Of a DNA stretch of 10,919 nt, positions 1-8,616 are shown in pieces. This DNA is from Bryobacteraceae bacterium (GTDB taxonomy: Bacteria > Acidobacteriota > Terriglobia > Bryobacterales > Bryobacteraceae): the NCBI GenBank assembly GCA_025350445.1, contig JANXXV010000681.1, positions 1-10,919 of the forward strand. Direction: 5' to 3'. The notes beneath the pieces are model-generated. The model was not told the DNA's origin. It worked only from the letters and a program-made list of their open reading frames with translations, and made no database searches. The stretch's first letter is position 1; every line of letters begins with the position of its first letter. Position numbers and translations under genes: made by a program.

Positions 1-632
1 GCATTCGCATTCACGGCTACAATCGGACCGTGATCCGTCACCAGCCCAGAACCGGCAAATATGTGACGCAGGAACCGCTGAATGTCCAGTTCCGTGATAC
101 GTTCGTTGGCGCGCAAGTGCTCGCCAATCCTATCGAAGGCAGCGCGCCGGTGCGCATCCATGCGCCGCCCTGCTTCGAGATGCGAAGCCAACTGAGCGTC
201 CGTCCATCGCGCTTCGAACAACTGGATCAGATTCGCGGAACTCACCACGCTGACGCCAAAGCCGCGGATGAGTTCGACTGTGCCCGCGTCCACCATCGAC
301 ACGTACGGCACCGCGCAGTTCGGTGAATATTGCATCGCCACCCGTTTCGCGTTGTGCAGCATCGTCTGAAGTTCAGCGGCGTGTTCGGTCCAGCGTGAAT
401 AGACCCGCATCTTGCCGGGAAGCGCTGCCAGCGAATGCGGTTCCACGCGGTGCAGCAGGCCCATTGGTTCGCCTTCGGCGGGAATGTAGTAATACCAACG
501 CCGGGTGTACTGGCCTGCGGGATCTACGCCAAGCACGCGGTACGCAAGCAAATCCCGAACATGGTGATCGAAGAACAGCCAGCCATCCAAGCCCTCTTCC
601 CGCAGTGCGGCTTGCATTTCTTTGAGTCTCAT
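1..632 (-). CDS. M24-family metallopeptidase, Xaa-Pro aminopeptidase-like (N-terminal part, runs off the left edge)
   Basis: I translated this reading frame from the minus strand. It begins with ATG at 632 and stays open to base 1, giving 210 complete residues. It opens MRLKEMQAALREEGLDGWLF, followed by FDHHVRDLLAYRVLG, the style of the creatinase/prolidase N-terminal domain of M24 peptidases (roughly residues 3-130). A linker (SSANLIQLFEARW) leads into the helical start of the pita-bread catalytic domain. The visible end, DHGPIVAVNAN, matches the segment that in this family precedes the first catalytic histidine. The metal-binding Asp/Asp/His/Glu/Glu residues lie outside the window, so activity cannot be judged. 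Family members are cytoplasmic enzymes that cleave N-terminal Xaa-Pro bonds or dipeptides; the substrate here is unknown. No signal peptide is seen. The start overlaps the stop of the upstream ABC gene as ATGA, which suggests translational coupling. It looks like a chromosomal housekeeping-type gene rather than a phage gene. Confidence 0.85.
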   Translation of the reverse strand, partial: MRLKEMQAALREEGLDGWLFFDHHVRDLLAYRVLGVDPAGQYTRRWYYYIPAEGEPMGLLHRVEPHSLAALPGKMRVYSRWTEHAAELQTMLHNAKRVAMQYSPNCAVPYVSMVDAGTVELIRGFGVSVVSSANLIQLFEARWTDAQLASHLEAGRRMDAHRRAAFDRIGEHLRANERITELDIQRFLRHIFAGSGLVTDHGPIVAVNAN

Positions 633-1855
633 TTCGATAGCAGTGCCTTCTCGCTTGGGATCGGATTCACGCGCCAACGCACGTCGGTCTTCAAATTCGC
701 GACTCCCGCTTTATCTTTATCATCCACCACGGTGAACTGCAAAACATCGTCCAACCAATCCTGGCTGGATCCATCGCGATGCTGCGTCGCCACGGTCACT
801 GTATATTCCTGCCGGGTCAGCATGCACAGAAATTCAAACTCAATATCCAACACATCCCCGCGCTGGAAAGAACCCAGGTCAATGCCTTCAATCCGCGTGT
901 TCGTTCCGAAGATCTCAATCCCCAGCCGGTTGCGGATCAGCATTCCCACAATCGGATTCTGTACATCGTGATCGAAGCGAGCCGCAATCCGCACCCGCAC
1001 CGATTCCCCGCTGCGAAGCGTGTTCGTCACCGCGCCGTCGCTATTCAATACCTCGACCGCTGTGATTCGGCTTGACGCATCGCCGTGCCGGAAATCGCCA
1101 ATCAGCGCCTCGGTCACCTGCGGTGCACCGTCTTTTTCGTGAACCAGCGCTACGTAACGATTCACCACGTCAGTCGGCTTCCCTTCGCACAGCACCTCAC
1201 CCTTCGTCATTAGGATGGCGCGGTGGCACAATCGCTTCACCAGCCCAAGATCGTGGGATACGAAAAGAATTGTGACCTTACGTTCCTTCAACTCTTCCAG
1301 CTTCTGCAAACAGCGGTTGGCGAAGATCGCATCTCCCACCGCGAGTGCTTCATCCACAATCAGAATGTCGGGCTCCACATGGATGGCCGTCGCAAAGGCG
1401 AGACGCACATACATGCCGGTGGAGTATTCTTTGACCGGACGGTCGATAAAATCTCCGATGTCAGCGAACTTCTGAATCGATGGGAAGATCCGCTCGGTGT
1501 GTTTGCGCGAAAGGCCCATGATTTCGCTGTTCAGAAACACATTCTCGCGCCCGGAAAATTCGGGATTGAAACCGGCGCCCAGTTCCAGCAGCGCGGCCAC
1601 CCGGCCTTCAATGGAAACGCGTCCGCTGGTGGGCCGCAGGATGCCGCTCACCACTTGCAGCAATGTGCTTTTGCCGGATCCGTTCGGCCCTACGATGCCC
1701 AGAATCTCACCCGGTTCTACGGTGAAGCTGACGTTTTTCAACGCCCAGAAATTCGAGTGCAGCGGCGCTTTACGGAACGGCAGCAATTCGAAGAGCCGGT
1801 CGGAAGGGCGATTGTAGAGCCGGTACAGCTTCGATACGTTTTGAACGAGGACCAC
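629..1855 (-). CDS. ABC transporter ATP-binding protein, Wzt-type polysaccharide exporter ATPase
   Basis: The 408-residue protein has a complete nucleotide-binding domain. Walker A is GPNGSGKST (56-64), the Q-loop region is near 91-105, and the signature is the divergent YSTGM (144-148) typical of the Wzt/TagH/KpsT group. Walker B is ILIVDEAL (164-171) and the H-loop His is 201 (SHD). Residues about 250-380 form a beta-rich C-terminal domain (RITAVEVLNSDG, LRSGESVRVRI) like the Wzt carbohydrate-binding domain that recognises the end of a lipid-linked O-antigen. The expected role is to power export of lipid-linked polysaccharide across the inner membrane. The start is GTG at 1855, supported by GGAAGG six bases upstream and by the absence of any in-frame ATG near it. 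The partner permease (Wzm-type) is normally next to this gene, but here the preceding gene is a tail protein 35 bases away. The following peptidase gene overlaps it by 4 bases. The family is certain; the exact substrate is not. Confidence 0.93.
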   Translation of the reverse strand: MVLVQNVSKLYRLYNRPSDRLFELLPFRKAPLHSNFWALKNVSFTVEPGEILGIVGPNGSGKSTLLQVVSGILRPTSGRVSIEGRVAALLELGAGFNPEFSGRENVFLNSEIMGLSRKHTERIFPSIQKFADIGDFIDRPVKEYSTGMYVRLAFATAIHVEPDILIVDEALAVGDAIFANRCLQKLEELKERKVTILFVSHDLGLVKRLCHRAILMTKGEVLCEGKPTDVVNRYVALVHEKDGAPQVTEALIGDFRHGDASSRITAVEVLNSDGAVTNTLRSGESVRVRIAARFDHDVQNPIVGMLIRNRLGIEIFGTNTRIEGIDLGSFQRGDVLDIEFEFLCMLTRQEYTVTVATQHRDGSSQDWLDDVLQFTVVDDKDKAGVANLKTDVRWRVNPIPSEKALLSK

Positions 1856-1861
1856 GATAGA

Positions 1862-1867
1862 CCTTCC
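1862..1867 (-). promoter_or_regulatory. Ribosome binding site fixing the GTG start of the ABC ATPase
   Basis: On the minus strand GGAAGG lies six bases before GTG at 1855. No in-frame ATG occurs in the 35-base gap, so this site decides the start. The gap (1856-1890) holds no hairpin with a T-run and no convincing promoter, so readthrough from the tail genes is possible. Confidence 0.6.
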
Positions 1868-1890
1868 AACTATACCGCCCCGCTGCCCGC

Positions 1891-4677
1891 TTACGCCATT
1901 GAAATGCTCCGCCGCACTCCACCGTCAATCGGCGATGAATATCCTATCAAGCAGAACTGATCCAGCGCGAAAAGCACCACCGATTCCACGCCTTCCCCCT
2001 GCGCCATTCCAGCCTCTTTCACCCAAGCGGCGATCGGGTCGCTGATGCCTACCAGATGGCTCCGCTTGCTGGGCGAAAAGCCGAAGGCTTTTCCAAATTC
2101 CATTGACGAGCGCGACAGATCCAGATTCCGTGAATACGTGTACGTGAAGCTCTCCGTCTTCAAACAATCCAGCGCTGACGGCGTCCAATACGTACTGGGG
2201 AAATTGACCGCCCGATTGAACGGTGTTCCGTTTACATCCGGCGGATACAACACCTCAAAGCGGCAGTTCGAAATTGTGGCGCGCACAAAGCTCATGATCC
2301 CCGAAGTGAATTCGCCAATCAGCCTCGGCAACAGATCCGCTTCATCCGGATAAGCCGACGGCAGCACACTGCTGTTGGTAATCACATCGATCGCGCGGCC
2401 GAACTCGGTGAGAAACCGCTGCTTTGTATAAGCGTCATAAAACGGCAAGCCCGATCCGTCATCCGGGAAATACCACCACTGTACCTCGCCGAATTGCAGA
2501 TAGGGTTGAACGCCCGCTTCCTGCATCACGGTTGCCATTTCCAGATGCACGTACTTCCAAAAGGCTGAGCTTGCGGGTGAGAAGTTTGTCTGAATCGCGG
2601 GTGTGTTCAATGTCACCGCGTTCCCGCTTGGATAGCGCTGAGCAATACCTGCGTCCGCCGAAGGATCGCCGTGTTGCAGTTCCGTACTGAAGGCCGCCAC
2701 TGCGTCCATGCCATAGCCGTGTACCGCCGCAAAGAAGCTCCGCGTCCAGTCGCGAACGGCCCGGTTCAATTTTGTGCCGGCCGCTACATCGGTGTGCCAT
2801 GCGCCATCGAATCCGTTCGCAAGCGCCGCGCCCGAACATACCGCGCTGAAACTGCCGGTGGCCGCCGCTGCCAAACTCACTTGGTTCCCGTCCCCGCCCA
2901 TTCGCCGCGCATAAATCGTCAGCACATTGCTGGCCGCATGAGCCCAAATGGCCGTATACCCATTGTTCAACTGAAACTCAAATGCTTTAGCGACAGATTC
3001 CGCCGTATCGCCCACCAGGTTCAAATGCTGCAACACCGTTGGCGCAATCAACGGCTGATCCACTCGCCCAATTGAGAGCGTAGTGATAGAGCTTGCAACA
3101 GGCGCACCGGAAAACGTAACTGTCGCCGACGCGTAAACATTTCCAGCGCACACTAATTCATAAAACCAAAGCGCGCCAACGTAGTGATTCACCCTTCCCT
3201 CGAAACCCAGTGAGTGGATCATCCACGCAGTTCTCTCCGGCGCCAGTGCGATGCTATGGTCGGTGTCCCAGTCGGTGGCCAGTGTGAGCTTAGGTTGTGC
3301 CTCAAAAACGGGCAGCGTATCAGCCGGGATCGCCACCTCCAGAAAATCAAAATAGAAATACTTTCCATCCAGGCCGTTGTGGGTGATGGTGACGGTGTGA
3401 TCGCCGGCGCCTAGCTTGCCCAGCGAAACACGGCAGAGCACGTCCTCCGCCGGAATCTTCATGTCGATCACTCGTGCGGTGGAAGTATCCACCACCACGC
3501 TGATCTCACACCCAAGGTCCACGTACCGCGACCCCAAAAACAGTTCATGCCCTTGCGGTACGTGATACGTGCAGGTCAGCGCCGCCCCGTGCGCTGTTGT
3601 ATACCGGATCGTGCCGTCTGAAAAATTGAACGGCCGTTGCGGCGTCCACACTCCCGAATAGGTGATGGACTTCAGGTCATCATCGTTGATCCGGCGGCTT
3701 CCAGGGCCAGCAATTCTGTAGTTACGATTTGTTCCGGTAACAGTCCAACTCGTGATCGCCACTTCGAACTCACTTCGTTCAAACGCGGATTCCTGCATGG
3801 CCGCGGCATACGTCCATCGCATCCGCCGCACTGCACTGGGCGGCACCGTATGCAAGGTATTGTCGGCTGTCTCGCCGGCATTCGGCACAATGGCGCCTTG
3901 TAACCCGGCGAACGGAAGTGCAACACGCCACTTACTTGGCGAGGTACCGCCGCTCATCTTTTGCGAGGCAATGTTCCAAGACATCGTTCCGCTTCCCGAA
4001 TTCAATGTGTAGATGCCGACCCGGTTTCCATTGACGCCACTGGTGCTGGCCGCCTCAGTCTGTCCTGGTCCGGCGTAGACCAGCCGGATTCCGGTGGTCC
4101 CAATCTTATGCGCTTGCATTCCAGTCGTCGAGGCATTTACCGCCGCAACCAACACATCGAGTGTTGTCGAGATGGTGTCGTCAAAGTACAACTGATGGCC
4201 AACGTGATCGGAAAGAAACGCCAAGCCGATGTAATCGTTCGCCGTCACAGTTCCGGTCAGATAGAACTCCGCCGCCGCACACTGGTAGCTTCCCTCTAAA
4301 GCCGTCGCGTAGTTCTTCAGCGGAACTTTATACAACCGCTCCACGCCGCTGCTGGATGCCCATATACGCAAGCTCGGCCAGTCCACGGTCGCGAATAGAT
4401 CGGAATCCATCCCGATGCAGTTCGTCCGCGTTTCGTCGTAAGTCAGCGTCAGTCCGGAAAGATCGCCGTCCGGCAGATTTCGAAATGCCGGATGTTCGAA
4501 CACATTGTCGCGGTTCCATTCCACCACAGTCCAATCGAACTGTTGCCGCCAGGCGCCGGACACATTGAATCCGCTCGCACTCGCGCCGCTCAGTGCGGCA
4601 ATCGCGGAGGGCCGCTCAAAGTAACACTGCAAATCCCGGTCCGGCCGCAGCTTTTGAAGTACCTCGGTCGTGGGCAT
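1891..4677 (-). CDS. Large tail protein with beta domains and a C-terminal TIM-barrel-like domain (fibre, host-recognition or non-contractile tail sheath candidate)
   Basis: The 928-residue protein lies two bases after the hub gene, with GAGGT seven bases before its ATG, so it belongs to the tail operon. No signal peptide or membrane segment is seen. Residues 1-110 (RDLQCYFERPSAIAAL, DWTVVEWNRDNVF) are an N-terminal domain I know only from phage-tail-like proteins. Residues about 375-450 resemble a carbohydrate-binding-type beta sandwich (GAGDHTVTITHNG, YFYFDFLEVAI). Residues about 515-612 are an Ig-like insert (GDTAESVAKAF, NVLTIYARRMGGDGNQVSL). From about 635 to 915 the pattern resembles a TIM-barrel glycosidase: HGYGMDAVAAFSTELQH, then PYLQFGEVQWWYF with Glu731, and a last strand VVLFALDQFCLIGY. 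Glu666 and Glu731 are candidate acidic residues, but I cannot confirm catalysis. Similar architectures are sometimes labelled non-contractile tail sheath, and GTA tails carry TIM-barrel proteins too. Tail membership is firm; the precise role is not. Confidence 0.7.
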   Translation of the reverse strand: MPTTEVLQKLRPDRDLQCYFERPSAIAALSGASASGFNVSGAWRQQFDWTVVEWNRDNVFEHPAFRNLPDGDLSGLTLTYDETRTNCIGMDSDLFATVDWPSLRIWASSSGVERLYKVPLKNYATALEGSYQCAAAEFYLTGTVTANDYIGLAFLSDHVGHQLYFDDTISTTLDVLVAAVNASTTGMQAHKIGTTGIRLVYAGPGQTEAASTSGVNGNRVGIYTLNSGSGTMSWNIASQKMSGGTSPSKWRVALPFAGLQGAIVPNAGETADNTLHTVPPSAVRRMRWTYAAAMQESAFERSEFEVAITSWTVTGTNRNYRIAGPGSRRINDDDLKSITYSGVWTPQRPFNFSDGTIRYTTAHGAALTCTYHVPQGHELFLGSRYVDLGCEISVVVDTSTARVIDMKIPAEDVLCRVSLGKLGAGDHTVTITHNGLDGKYFYFDFLEVAIPADTLPVFEAQPKLTLATDWDTDHSIALAPERTAWMIHSLGFEGRVNHYVGALWFYELVCAGNVYASATVTFSGAPVASSITTLSIGRVDQPLIAPTVLQHLNLVGDTAESVAKAFEFQLNNGYTAIWAHAASNVLTIYARRMGGDGNQVSLAAAATGSFSAVCSGAALANGFDGAWHTDVAAGTKLNRAVRDWTRSFFAAVHGYGMDAVAAFSTELQHGDPSADAGIAQRYPSGNAVTLNTPAIQTNFSPASSAFWKYVHLEMATVMQEAGVQPYLQFGEVQWWYFPDDGSGLPFYDAYTKQRFLTEFGRAIDVITNSSVLPSAYPDEADLLPRLIGEFTSGIMSFVRATISNCRFEVLYPPDVNGTPFNRAVNFPSTYWTPSALDCLKTESFTYTYSRNLDLSRSSMEFGKAFGFSPSKRSHLVGISDPIAAWVKEAGMAQGEGVESVVLFALDQFCLIGYSSPIDGGVRRSISMA

Positions 4678-4679
4678 CT

Positions 4680-7600
4680 TTACAACCTCACCGTAACGGT
4701 CAAGTCGCTGCCGGGCGTGCTGTCGTTCGTCTGTCCAACCGAGACCACGTCAAGCCCAAGCTGCGCGCCCGCCGGCAGTGGCTTCAATCCAAAGCCGTCC
4801 ACAATATTCGAGGTGGTCGTGCCCATCGTAATGGTCAGATTGCAATATGTCACCGAGTCCACCTTCAACCGCAGCACCACATCGGCCAGAGTTGGCGCAC
4901 TTCCCACTTTTGCGAAGATATCTCGCACACTATGGCTACTATCAACAGTCACCGGCGGAACGGCATCGGCCTGAATGGCCAGGTATCCTTCGATCTGCAG
5001 CGACAACTGCCCTCCGGAAAGCGTTCGAATGCCCGCCTGCACCGTCGCCGTATACGAATTAAGCGTCATAGCGCTGTTCCCCCGCGAGTTTGTCACATAC
5101 ATTTCCGCGGCCGCGATTCGAGCGTCGGGAAGGGAAAGCGGATTGCTGTAGCTGCCGCTCGCGGGGCTTCCGAAGAAGTCTTTCACGAACGGCATCACGA
5201 ATACTTTCCTTTGTAAGGAATAGACCAGCGTGCCAGCCGCGTGAGCCGCCGCCGTGCTGTCGTACCCGCCGCGTGTAACCACGCAATGTAGTCCGCCGCC
5301 GGTCACCGCTGTAACAACCATCACTTCACCGCCCGCTTGCAACAGGCTGCCGGCAACCGCCGTGCTGGCAACCGTAAGATCGAACGCCGTGGTAGTGGCA
5401 TCCAGTGCGCCGCTAAGCGCCGTCAACGGCGGCCCGGCCAGTTCATCGAAGTAGTGAATCGTCAAGCTGGCCGCGGAGATGGTGCTGGTATTGGACAGAT
5501 TTTCAAATCCGACGCCCGCCACTTCCACCATGCCTTGGCCCGATGAAGACAGTCCGAAGATTGGCAAACCCGCAACCTCTGCGTCGCCGCCGCCACTTCC
5601 CGCGCCGCCAATTTCGTAGCGGGTCAATGGAGACAACTCGTATGCGCTCTCCCGGTCATGAACGTTTGCCGCCCGGCCTGAAATCTGAATCGTGGCATGC
5701 TGCCGATTCGGCACCGCGAACACCACCGGACTGCTCTGCCCGAGTCCGCCGAATTGCCACCCGGCTTCGCTCACTACAAACAGGCTGGTGGAATCCGGCT
5801 CCACATCCCAATTCGTACTCAATATCAAAACCGTCGCCGTATTCGTCAGCGCCAGCCGTTCCTGCCCCAACCCCTTGCCATGAGTGATCCGCACAATCTT
5901 TCCCCGGAACTCGTTCGCCAACATCAGCAGCGTGGCGTTCCCAATCGAGTTGGCGCTGTGTACCGTTACCGCCGATTCCGGTTGCAACTCCATCCGCCAG
6001 TAAAAATTCGCATGGTGGAAATTTCGATCCACCGGCGCAGCCAGCGTCACCGCATTACCCGCATCGGTGAAGGTCGCCGCGATGCTCACGCTTGCGGCAA
6101 TCCGCGGCAACTGCGTCGGATTGGTTCCGCGATAGACATGAAAGGCCGTGGTCGATGGCGAGAAGCTCAGCTCCCGCAAAGTAACAGCGCACGTGTTTGC
6201 GCCGGACGGCGTGGTAGCCCGAATCACGAACGACACCTGGCTCTCCGCTCCATTCGCGTCCACCGCACTTACGGCGTAATAGTAAGTGCTGCCTGCCAGC
6301 AGCGTACCCCCGGTAGCCGCAACGGTCGCCGCCAGGCTCAGCAGCGGAATCCCAGGACCGCCCACCACCGGCACGCCGGGACTTGAGAACGAGACTTCCA
6401 CCGAAACGTTGTAACTTCCGTCCGAACTTTGCTGTTCCTGCTCGGCAACGCCAAACTGGCTGTCTCCATTCGCATCCACAGTCGTACCCACCAGCGGACG
6501 GGGCAATCCCAGGTCGTAACCAGGCTGCCGGCCGCCGCCGATCACACCAAGGTCGCCGTCGCCGGTGCCCACATACCAGACATCGTCGTGTAACTGAGCC
6601 GTGATCATCGAAGCCTGGTAGTTCAATCCCGGAGAGATACGGACCACACGAAACATTTGCCGGTCAAACCCTTCCTTCGCATAAGTGACCGTAATCAGAT
6701 CTCCGGCCTTCAATCCGATGGCCCGGATTCCCGTCTCAAACTCGATGTAAGTGTTCCCGCGAATTGCTTTGTCCAGTTGTAGGCGGATGATGCGTCCAGC
6801 CTGGTTGAAATTCGGAAGCCCCAGCGCACTCAGGCTCGCGCTAACTTCCTGGCCCGCCGCAATCGAATCGTCGAAGTCCACCAGGGACAGGCTGTCTTGC
6901 TGATACTCGTTGAATTCATCCTGGAATTCGGTGGTGTACCGGTTCGGCGTGTCGGCCGTACTGCGCGAAAACAATCGCACGCTTGCCTCGCCGCTATCTT
7001 TCCGCATGATGTCGGAGAAAGCCGTCGTTCCGTCGCCGAATTCATATGCCGGCCATCCGGAATTCAAGGTGGCAACACTGTTCGATCCCGCCGGCTTGTC
7101 CGCGTGCTGCAAGCCGATCGCGTTCTCCGCGTTCAGTTGCAGCAGTCCATCCAGACCGTACGTGAGATACAGACCCGATCCGTTTCGCACGCCCCGAATC
7201 AAGTCGGCGGCGCTGCGGCGCTTGGACAGCACTAAATTGCACTGAAACCGGGAGACAGACTTTGGGTTGCCATATAGATCTTGCGTGGCGATAGATTCCG
7301 CGCAGTAAGCAGCCGTTCGCGCAAAGCTTGCAAGGTCGATTTCATCCAGATCCCATCCGCACCGCCGCAGCACGTCCAACAATACCCACGCGGAGTTGTT
7401 AGTGAACGTATCCGACACAAATGCACGGTTCGCATCGAAGGTGGAAAGTTTCATTCCTTCCAGCAGCACTTCGATCCTCGCCAGGCTCGACCCATCGCTC
7501 AACCGGTTGGGCAGCACCACCGACAACAGCGCCATGCTGCCGTATGGGTCCCCGGCAGCCACGCCCGTCGACTGCGCAAAGTCACCGTTGAAGTTGCCTG

Positions 7601-8615
7601 TCCGGTTTCCAAGGCTCACCACGTTGTACCAACCAGTGGCCGTCATGTTCTGTCCGGCCTGTCCAATGGGAATCTCCACGCTGTTGGCAATTACCTTCAG
7701 CACGTTATTAATCTCGCCCATCCCCAGCAGCACTTCCATGTGAGTCAAATTGCCGTCGTTGCGCGCAAACACCACCGGCGGCCTGTACCACGCGGTGCCG
7801 TATACTATCGGTACGAAATCGTTATACTTCGCCTCATTTTCCACGGCGCTACTGAGATGTTGCGATTTCTCGCCGTAAGTCTTCACCAGAATGCTCGACG
7901 GCACAAACTCGATTCCCCCGAACCGCCGCGTAACCCTGCTCAAGGCGTCGGTCGAGAACATCCCCCGTTCCTCGCATTGCGTGCGCGTATAGTCGCAGGA
8001 CGTGAAAGGCGCGGAACCATTCATGGTCCCCACTCCATCGCTCACATCCGGAGAATAGCCACAACGGAAAAACGCCGAATACTGTGCCTTGTTCGCCCCA
8101 TGAACGCCTTCGTTCCGCTGCGCCGGATTCGACGGGAACACCCACGGACAGCGCCGCTGAATCCGCACCTCGGGAAGCAGCGTGCGCTGAAGACTCAACC
8201 GGCTCACGAACGTTAACCGCATCGTCGATTCGCTGATCTCATCCGGCGGATTGCTCAACCCCCGAAACACCACACGCTGGTCTGACGTTGCCAATCCGGT
8301 CTTCAGATCCACGAATAAAAACGATACCTTGACCTTCGCGCCCTTCATCCCCGTCTCTCGTTCCACTTGCGAAAAGTAGGAGTCGGCGTTCGCCAAAGTG
8401 ATGGATACCTTCGACAGTCCGTCCACACCATCGCCCGACATGGATCGAATGTCGAACAGGTTGTGGCGCAACACCCGCGCCCGGTACGTGTTGCCGTCGA
8501 TCTGCACCTGGTGAGTGCTCCATCGCTCCACCGAGCCGTTCGAGAGCTGGCATTCGAATAACAATACCGGGGTATCCGGCACTTCGCGCTGTTTGATCTC
8601 GTAGATACTGGTCAT
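4680..8615 (-). CDS. Tail-tip hub protein: gpL-like Fe-S domain fused to a gpJ-like hub and a receptor-binding C-terminus
   Basis: The 1311-residue protein follows the previous tail gene by one base, with GGGAG upstream of ATG. Residues 1-240 resemble the lambda gpL / DUF2163 / BR0599 type. Cys156, Cys185, Cys207 and Cys214 (RRCPW, FRCGYS, SCDYTRTQC) are followed by FGGIEF (232-237), as in the gpL [4Fe-4S] domain. Residues about 265-700 look like the gpJ tip-attachment hub (PIVYGTAWYRPPVV, DLIRGVRNGSGLYLTYGLDG). Residues about 755-855 are fibronectin-III-like (STYYYAVSAVDANGAES). Residues about 870-960 hold a tail-type module (KGLGQERLALTNTATVLIL). Residues about 1060-1135 carry another small beta module (VVTRGGYDSTAAAHAAGTLV). 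Residues about 1225-1311 match the C-terminal beta domain of phage receptor-binding tips (VRDIFAKVGSAPT, PGSDLTVTVRL). The expected role is to close the distal end of the tail tube and contact the host surface. No separate gpK-type peptidase or gpI gene is present here. The domain limits are estimates. Confidence 0.85.
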   Translation of the reverse strand: MTSIYEIKQREVPDTPVLLFECQLSNGSVERWSTHQVQIDGNTYRARVLRHNLFDIRSMSGDGVDGLSKVSITLANADSYFSQVERETGMKGAKVKVSFLFVDLKTGLATSDQRVVFRGLSNPPDEISESTMRLTFVSRLSLQRTLLPEVRIQRRCPWVFPSNPAQRNEGVHGANKAQYSAFFRCGYSPDVSDGVGTMNGSAPFTSCDYTRTQCEERGMFSTDALSRVTRRFGGIEFVPSSILVKTYGEKSQHLSSAVENEAKYNDFVPIVYGTAWYRPPVVFARNDGNLTHMEVLLGMGEINNVLKVIANSVEIPIGQAGQNMTATGWYNVVSLGNRTGNFNGDFAQSTGVAAGDPYGSMALLSVVLPNRLSDGSSLARIEVLLEGMKLSTFDANRAFVSDTFTNNSAWVLLDVLRRCGWDLDEIDLASFARTAAYCAESIATQDLYGNPKSVSRFQCNLVLSKRRSAADLIRGVRNGSGLYLTYGLDGLLQLNAENAIGLQHADKPAGSNSVATLNSGWPAYEFGDGTTAFSDIMRKDSGEASVRLFSRSTADTPNRYTTEFQDEFNEYQQDSLSLVDFDDSIAAGQEVSASLSALGLPNFNQAGRIIRLQLDKAIRGNTYIEFETGIRAIGLKAGDLITVTYAKEGFDRQMFRVVRISPGLNYQASMITAQLHDDVWYVGTGDGDLGVIGGGRQPGYDLGLPRPLVGTTVDANGDSQFGVAEQEQQSSDGSYNVSVEVSFSSPGVPVVGGPGIPLLSLAATVAATGGTLLAGSTYYYAVSAVDANGAESQVSFVIRATTPSGANTCAVTLRELSFSPSTTAFHVYRGTNPTQLPRIAASVSIAATFTDAGNAVTLAAPVDRNFHHANFYWRMELQPESAVTVHSANSIGNATLLMLANEFRGKIVRITHGKGLGQERLALTNTATVLILSTNWDVEPDSTSLFVVSEAGWQFGGLGQSSPVVFAVPNRQHATIQISGRAANVHDRESAYELSPLTRYEIGGAGSGGGDAEVAGLPIFGLSSSGQGMVEVAGVGFENLSNTSTISAASLTIHYFDELAGPPLTALSGALDATTTAFDLTVASTAVAGSLLQAGGEVMVVTAVTGGGLHCVVTRGGYDSTAAAHAAGTLVYSLQRKVFVMPFVKDFFGSPASGSYSNPLSLPDARIAAAEMYVTNSRGNSAMTLNSYTATVQAGIRTLSGGQLSLQIEGYLAIQADAVPPVTVDSSHSVRDIFAKVGSAPTLADVVLRLKVDSVTYCNLTITMGTTTSNIVDGFGLKPLPAGAQLGLDVVSVGQTNDSTPGSDLTVTVRL

Positions 8616-8616
8616 C

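Noticed and set aside
1856..1890. Possible terminator or attachment site at the tail/ABC junction
   Set aside because: The 35-base gap has no inverted repeat with a T-run and no visible repeat of a tRNA end. Nothing supports either call from this window alone.
1223..1960. Plus-strand open frame of 245 codons opposite the ABC ATPase
   Set aside because: It is the reverse of the Walker A to Walker B region of a clear ATPase, spans the gene junction, and has no family resemblance.
2459..2947. Second minus-strand frame of 162 codons inside the 928-aa gene
   Set aside because: It overlaps a long coding frame on the same strand, and its composition (Gly, Arg, Cys rich) is that of an out-of-frame reading.
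5697..6386. Plus-strand open frame of 229 codons
   Set aside because: It is antisense to the fibronectin-like part of the hub, with basic low-complexity composition and no ribosome binding site of note.
7281..8216. Long plus-strand open frame (311 codons)
   Set aside because: It is antisense to the hub gene, rich in Arg, His and Pro with no recognisable motif, and lies wholly inside a well-supported gene. It is a shadow frame of GC-rich DNA.
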